Of a DNA stretch of 64,000 nucleotides, positions 61,130 to 64,000 are shown piece after piece (position 1 is the first letter of the stretch; the number at the start of each line of letters is the position of its first letter). Position numbers and translations under genes: made by a program. The notes under the pieces were generated by a model. It saw nothing but the letters and a program-made list of their open reading frames with translations. It did not search any database and was not told where the DNA came from. The DNA comes from Flavobacterium ammonificans (GTDB lineage: Bacteria; Bacteroidota; Bacteroidia; Flavobacteriales; Flavobacteriaceae). The DNA lies in NCBI RefSeq assembly GCF_020886115.1, contig NZ_AP025185.1, positions 992,001 to 1,056,000 of the forward strand, written 5' to 3'.

Positions 61130-62674
61130 ATGACAAATACAAGTTTGCAACAAGAAACCATTTTTGGACATCCAAAAGGGTTATTTATTTTATTTTTCAC
61201 CGAAATGTGGGAACGGTTTTCTTTCTATGGAATGAAGGCTTTATTAATATTCTATCTAACAAAGTACCATCTTTTTTCAGATGATTCAGGAAATTTATTA
61301 ATTGGAAGCTATGCTGCTTTAGTGTATGCTGTTCCTGTTATTGGCGGTTTTATTGCTGACAAGTATTTAGGGTTTAGAAAGGCAATTATTTTTGGTGGTA
61401 TTATGTTAGTCTTAGGTCATTTAGGAATGGCTTATGAAGGGAATGCTGCTACGCAATCCATGACGGGTGAAATTGTTCGGGATAATTTTGCTTTACAAGT
61501 TTTTTACTTTTCATTGTCCTTAATCATTGTAGGAGTTGGCTTTTTGAAAGCTAATATTTCTTCTTTAGTGGGGGAATTGTATGTTAAAGGAGATGCACGA
61601 AGAGATTCTGGATTTACCATTTTTTATATGGGAATTAATTTAGGTTCTTTCTTTGCTACAATTATTTGTGCTTGGTTAGGAGAAAATTACGGATGGAGTT
61701 ATGGTTTTGCTGCAGCTGGAGTTGGAATGTTTTTAGGACTAATCACTTTTATTTCAGGGAAACGATTTTTAGAAGGCAAAGGAGAATCTCTGGTTCCTGA
61801 ATTACTAGCTAAAACTTCTTTTGGTATTAAGAATGAATGGTTAATTTATGGCGCTAGTGCTTTATCAGCTTTCTTTTTTTGGCAAATGGTTCAAAGTCAC
61901 GAAGCGGTTTCATGGATTTTAAAAATCGCAGGTGGTTTGTCCTTTTTGTATATCGTGTATTTTGCAGCAACTCAACTTTCAGGAAAAGAGAGAGATCAAT
62001 TAATTGCATTGACGATTTTAATTGTTTTTACCATTGTTTTTTGGGCTTTATTTGAACAGGCATATACTTCTTTGAATTTATTTGCAGACAGAATTTTGGA
62101 CAGAAATGTACTTGGTTTTGAACTTACTGCTGGACAATTCTTAAGTTTTAACGCTTTGTTCATTATTCTTTTAGCGCCAGTTTTTGCTTGGCTTTGGGTT
62201 AAATTAGGGAAATACAATCCCAATACTGCCGTAAAGTTTTCTATTGCATTAATTCTTGTAGGATTAGGTTTTGGTTCCTTAGTTTTAGGAATCAATTTGT
62301 CAGATACAGGAAAAGTGGCTGCATTTTGGTTAATCTTAACCTATTTATTACATACTTGTGGTGAGTTGAGCTTGTCTCCTGTTGGTTTATCCGCAGTAAC
62401 GAAGCTTTCGCCAGTGAAGATCGTAGGATTTATGATGGGAGTTTGGTTTTTGGCTACGGCGAGTTCTGAGTTTATTGCTTCTGTTTTGGCAAATATTGCC
62501 TCTATCGATACTTCAAATGGTTTAGCTCCAGATTTGAATTTGGCTAAACAGAGTTACCTGAAATTATTTGAATACCTTTTCTATACAGGAATTGGTTTTG
62601 GATTACTTTTATTGATATTATCTCCTGTAATTAAAAAGTTAATGCATGGAGTTGATAAAGAACTAAACAATTAA
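61130..62674 (+). CDS. POT-family proton-dependent peptide transporter
   Basis: An inner-membrane protein of 514 residues with about 12-14 helices. FTEMWERFSFYGMKALLIFYL carries the ExxER-type motif of POT carriers. FYMGINLGSFFA and ADKYLGFRKAI are also conserved. It imports di- and tripeptides with protons. It begins 1 bp after the S9 peptidase stop, forming an operon that breaks down and imports peptides. Confidence 0.93.
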   Translation: MTNTSLQQETIFGHPKGLFILFFTEMWERFSFYGMKALLIFYLTKYHLFSDDSGNLLIGSYAALVYAVPVIGGFIADKYLGFRKAIIFGGIMLVLGHLGMAYEGNAATQSMTGEIVRDNFALQVFYFSLSLIIVGVGFLKANISSLVGELYVKGDARRDSGFTIFYMGINLGSFFATIICAWLGENYGWSYGFAAAGVGMFLGLITFISGKRFLEGKGESLVPELLAKTSFGIKNEWLIYGASALSAFFFWQMVQSHEAVSWILKIAGGLSFLYIVYFAATQLSGKERDQLIALTILIVFTIVFWALFEQAYTSLNLFADRILDRNVLGFELTAGQFLSFNALFIILLAPVFAWLWVKLGKYNPNTAVKFSIALILVGLGFGSLVLGINLSDTGKVAAFWLILTYLLHTCGELSLSPVGLSAVTKLSPVKIVGFMMGVWFLATASSEFIASVLANIASIDTSNGLAPDLNLAKQSYLKLFEYLFYTGIGFGLLLLILSPVIKKLMHGVDKELNN

Positions 62675-62678
62675 TATT

Positions 62679-64000
62679 ATGACTGAAAATTCAACTGATC
62701 AATTTTTTAAGAGTACCGTTTTAGGACATCCTGCTGGACTTTTTGTACTATTTTTTACCGAAATGTGGGAACGTTTTTCGTTTTACGGAATGCGCGCTTT
62801 ACTTGTCATGTTTTTTACATCAACAGTGGCTAATGGCGGTTGGGATTGGACTAGGGAACAAGCGATGGCAATCTTTGGATCGTATGTAGGTTTAGTTTAT
62901 TTGTCTACTATGCTTGGTGGTTATTTTGCAGATAAAATAATTGGGTATCGATGGGCAGTAGTTATAGGTGCTTTATTAATGACCTTAGGGCACGGCTCTA
63001 TGGCATTGGAAACTCCTTTCTTCATCTATTTAGGATTAATTTTATTGGTTTTTGGTAATGGATTCTTTAAACCTAATATGGTTTCCATCGTTTCAGAAAT
63101 GTATAAAGATCGTCCTGAGAAAAAAGATGGCGCTTATACCATATTTTATATGGGTGTAAATTCAGGAGCCTTTTTCGGTATCGTTTTATGTGGTTATCTT
63201 GGAGAGCAAGTAGGATGGAATTGGGGATTTGGTTTGGCTGGAATTTTTATGCTCTTCGGATTAATTCAATTTTGGCTTTCTCGAAATATCTTTGGGGATA
63301 TCGGTTTGAAACCAGTGAAAAAAGAAGTGGCATTGACAGATGAAAATAATGACACTCTTAATCCTTTTTCAATTTGGCAATTGGCTTTAATTGGCATTAT
63401 GATCGTATTAGGTTTGGTGTGGATTATTTTTGAACCTGCTAAAATTATTACAGATGGAGGAGTAGATCTATTCAATTTTGAAGTAATGGGTTTAACAGGA
63501 AATAATTTCACCATTCTTTTAGCGGTAGTCTTATTTTTATTTCTTTTAACCTATCGTTTGTTGACCTATTCTCAGATTACCAAAGAGAAAATGATTGCGG
63601 TTACTTTTTTTGCTTTCTTAACTATTTTCTTCTGGGCTATTTTTGAGCAATCTCCGGGGACCTTAACGATTTTTGCTAATGATTACACGAATCGTATTTT
63701 AGAGGGCAACGCAGGTACTATTTTTATGATTGTAAATGCAGCTATTACTTTAGTTCCTCTAGGAATTATTACTTGGGTTTTATTTCTATTATTTAAGCAA
63801 ACTTTTGCAAAGTATGCAATGGCTAACATTGTTTTGGCTATAAGTTTTATCATTATTTGGGGAATTGCATTTTGGATGTTGAATGATCAGTTTTCTGGGG
63901 AGACACTGGAAGTGCCTGCTTCATGGTTCGCCTCTTTAAATTCGCTTTACATTATCACTTTGGCACCTTTATTCTCTAAATGGTGGGAGAGTAAATACAA
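62679..64000 (+). CDS. Second POT-family peptide transporter, 3' end outside the window
   Basis: Open from ATG 62679 to the window end (440 codons). MTENSTDQFFKSTVLGHP leads to FTEMWERFSFYGMRALL, the same POT motif as the preceding gene, and FYMGVNSGAFFGIVLCGYLG. It begins 4 bp after the first transporter stop, so the two are tandem paralogues in one operon. The sequences have diverged clearly in the middle (for example GDIGLKPVKKEVALTDEN), which suggests different peptide preferences. Confidence 0.93.
   Translation, partial: MTENSTDQFFKSTVLGHPAGLFVLFFTEMWERFSFYGMRALLVMFFTSTVANGGWDWTREQAMAIFGSYVGLVYLSTMLGGYFADKIIGYRWAVVIGALLMTLGHGSMALETPFFIYLGLILLVFGNGFFKPNMVSIVSEMYKDRPEKKDGAYTIFYMGVNSGAFFGIVLCGYLGEQVGWNWGFGLAGIFMLFGLIQFWLSRNIFGDIGLKPVKKEVALTDENNDTLNPFSIWQLALIGIMIVLGLVWIIFEPAKIITDGGVDLFNFEVMGLTGNNFTILLAVVLFLFLLTYRLLTYSQITKEKMIAVTFFAFLTIFFWAIFEQSPGTLTIFANDYTNRILEGNAGTIFMIVNAAITLVPLGIITWVLFLLFKQTFAKYAMANIVLAISFIIIWGIAFWMLNDQFSGETLEVPASWFASLNSLYIITLAPLFSKWWESKY

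Overview
The window is chromosomal DNA of a low-GC member of the Bacteroidota, most likely Flavobacterium or a close relative. The support is: promoters of the Bacteroidetes type (TTTG, a spacer of about 18-20, then TAnnTTTG), tRNA genes without an encoded CCA, a mevalonate route to isoprenoids with a GYDIA-type GHMP kinase, an SSF-histidine kinase next to acyl-CoA synthetases, and a maltose locus built on a LacI regulator, an MFS carrier, maltose phosphorylase and beta-phosphoglucomutase. The species cannot be fixed from the sequence alone.

Left core (1-14.8 kb): cyclase-family protein (cut by the window edge), PH/SHOCT protein, DUF423 protein, saccharopine dehydrogenase-like protein, M20 dipeptidase, tRNA-Leu(TAG), M3 peptidase, RsuA/RluB pseudouridine synthase preceded by a probable Flavo-1-type structured RNA, a small membrane protein, then an isoprenoid operon (mvaD, mevalonate kinase, UbiA prenyltransferase), TspO, a membrane protein and a HI0933-type flavoprotein.

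Maltose locus (14.9-24.1 kb, all minus strand): LacI regulator, then MFS carrier, pgmB, GH65 maltose phosphorylase and two GH13 enzymes. Maltodextrin would be cut by the GH13 enzymes, maltose imported and phosphorolysed, and beta-glucose-1-phosphate converted to glucose-6-phosphate. Palindromic REP-like sequences sit between genes, and one forms the C-terminus of PgmB.

Acetate/propionate locus (24.3-35.1 kb, all minus strand): DcaP-like porin, MHS-type MFS carrier, two small membrane proteins, an SSF-histidine kinase, a solitary receiver protein, a PrpE-like synthetase and Acs. An IS1-InsA-like zinc-ribbon/HTH protein without a transposase partner lies just upstream.

Mobile region (35.35-51.37 kb): a 52-bp perfect direct repeat (terminator plus tRNA-Phe 3' end) flanks a GIY-YIG gene and a tRNA-Phe fragment. 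Next to it, a 15.5-kb integrative element occupies the 3' end of tRNA-Phe. Its att cores are 35771-35783 and 51294-51306, and both ends carry paired CACCCT boxes 12 bp apart. It encodes a tyrosine integrase, an unknown protein, an excisionase-like HTH protein, a possible phage-type replication initiator, a small Xre protein, a type I restriction operon with an OLD-family ATPase/Toprim nuclease between hsdS and hsdR, and an envelope-protein operon divergent from another Xre protein across an 18-bp palindrome.

Right core (51.4-64 kb): coaX, an outer-membrane protein, lptC, a small membrane protein, a PpiD-like foldase, then (minus strand) GYDIA GHMP kinase and HMG-CoA reductase, which complete more of the mevalonate route, then an S9 peptidase and two tandem POT peptide transporters, the second cut by the window end.

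The best candidates for something little described are the GIY-YIG/tRNA cassette, the hsdMS-OLD-hsdR operon, the small element chassis with a possible filamentous-phage-type Rep, and the island's envelope-protein operon.
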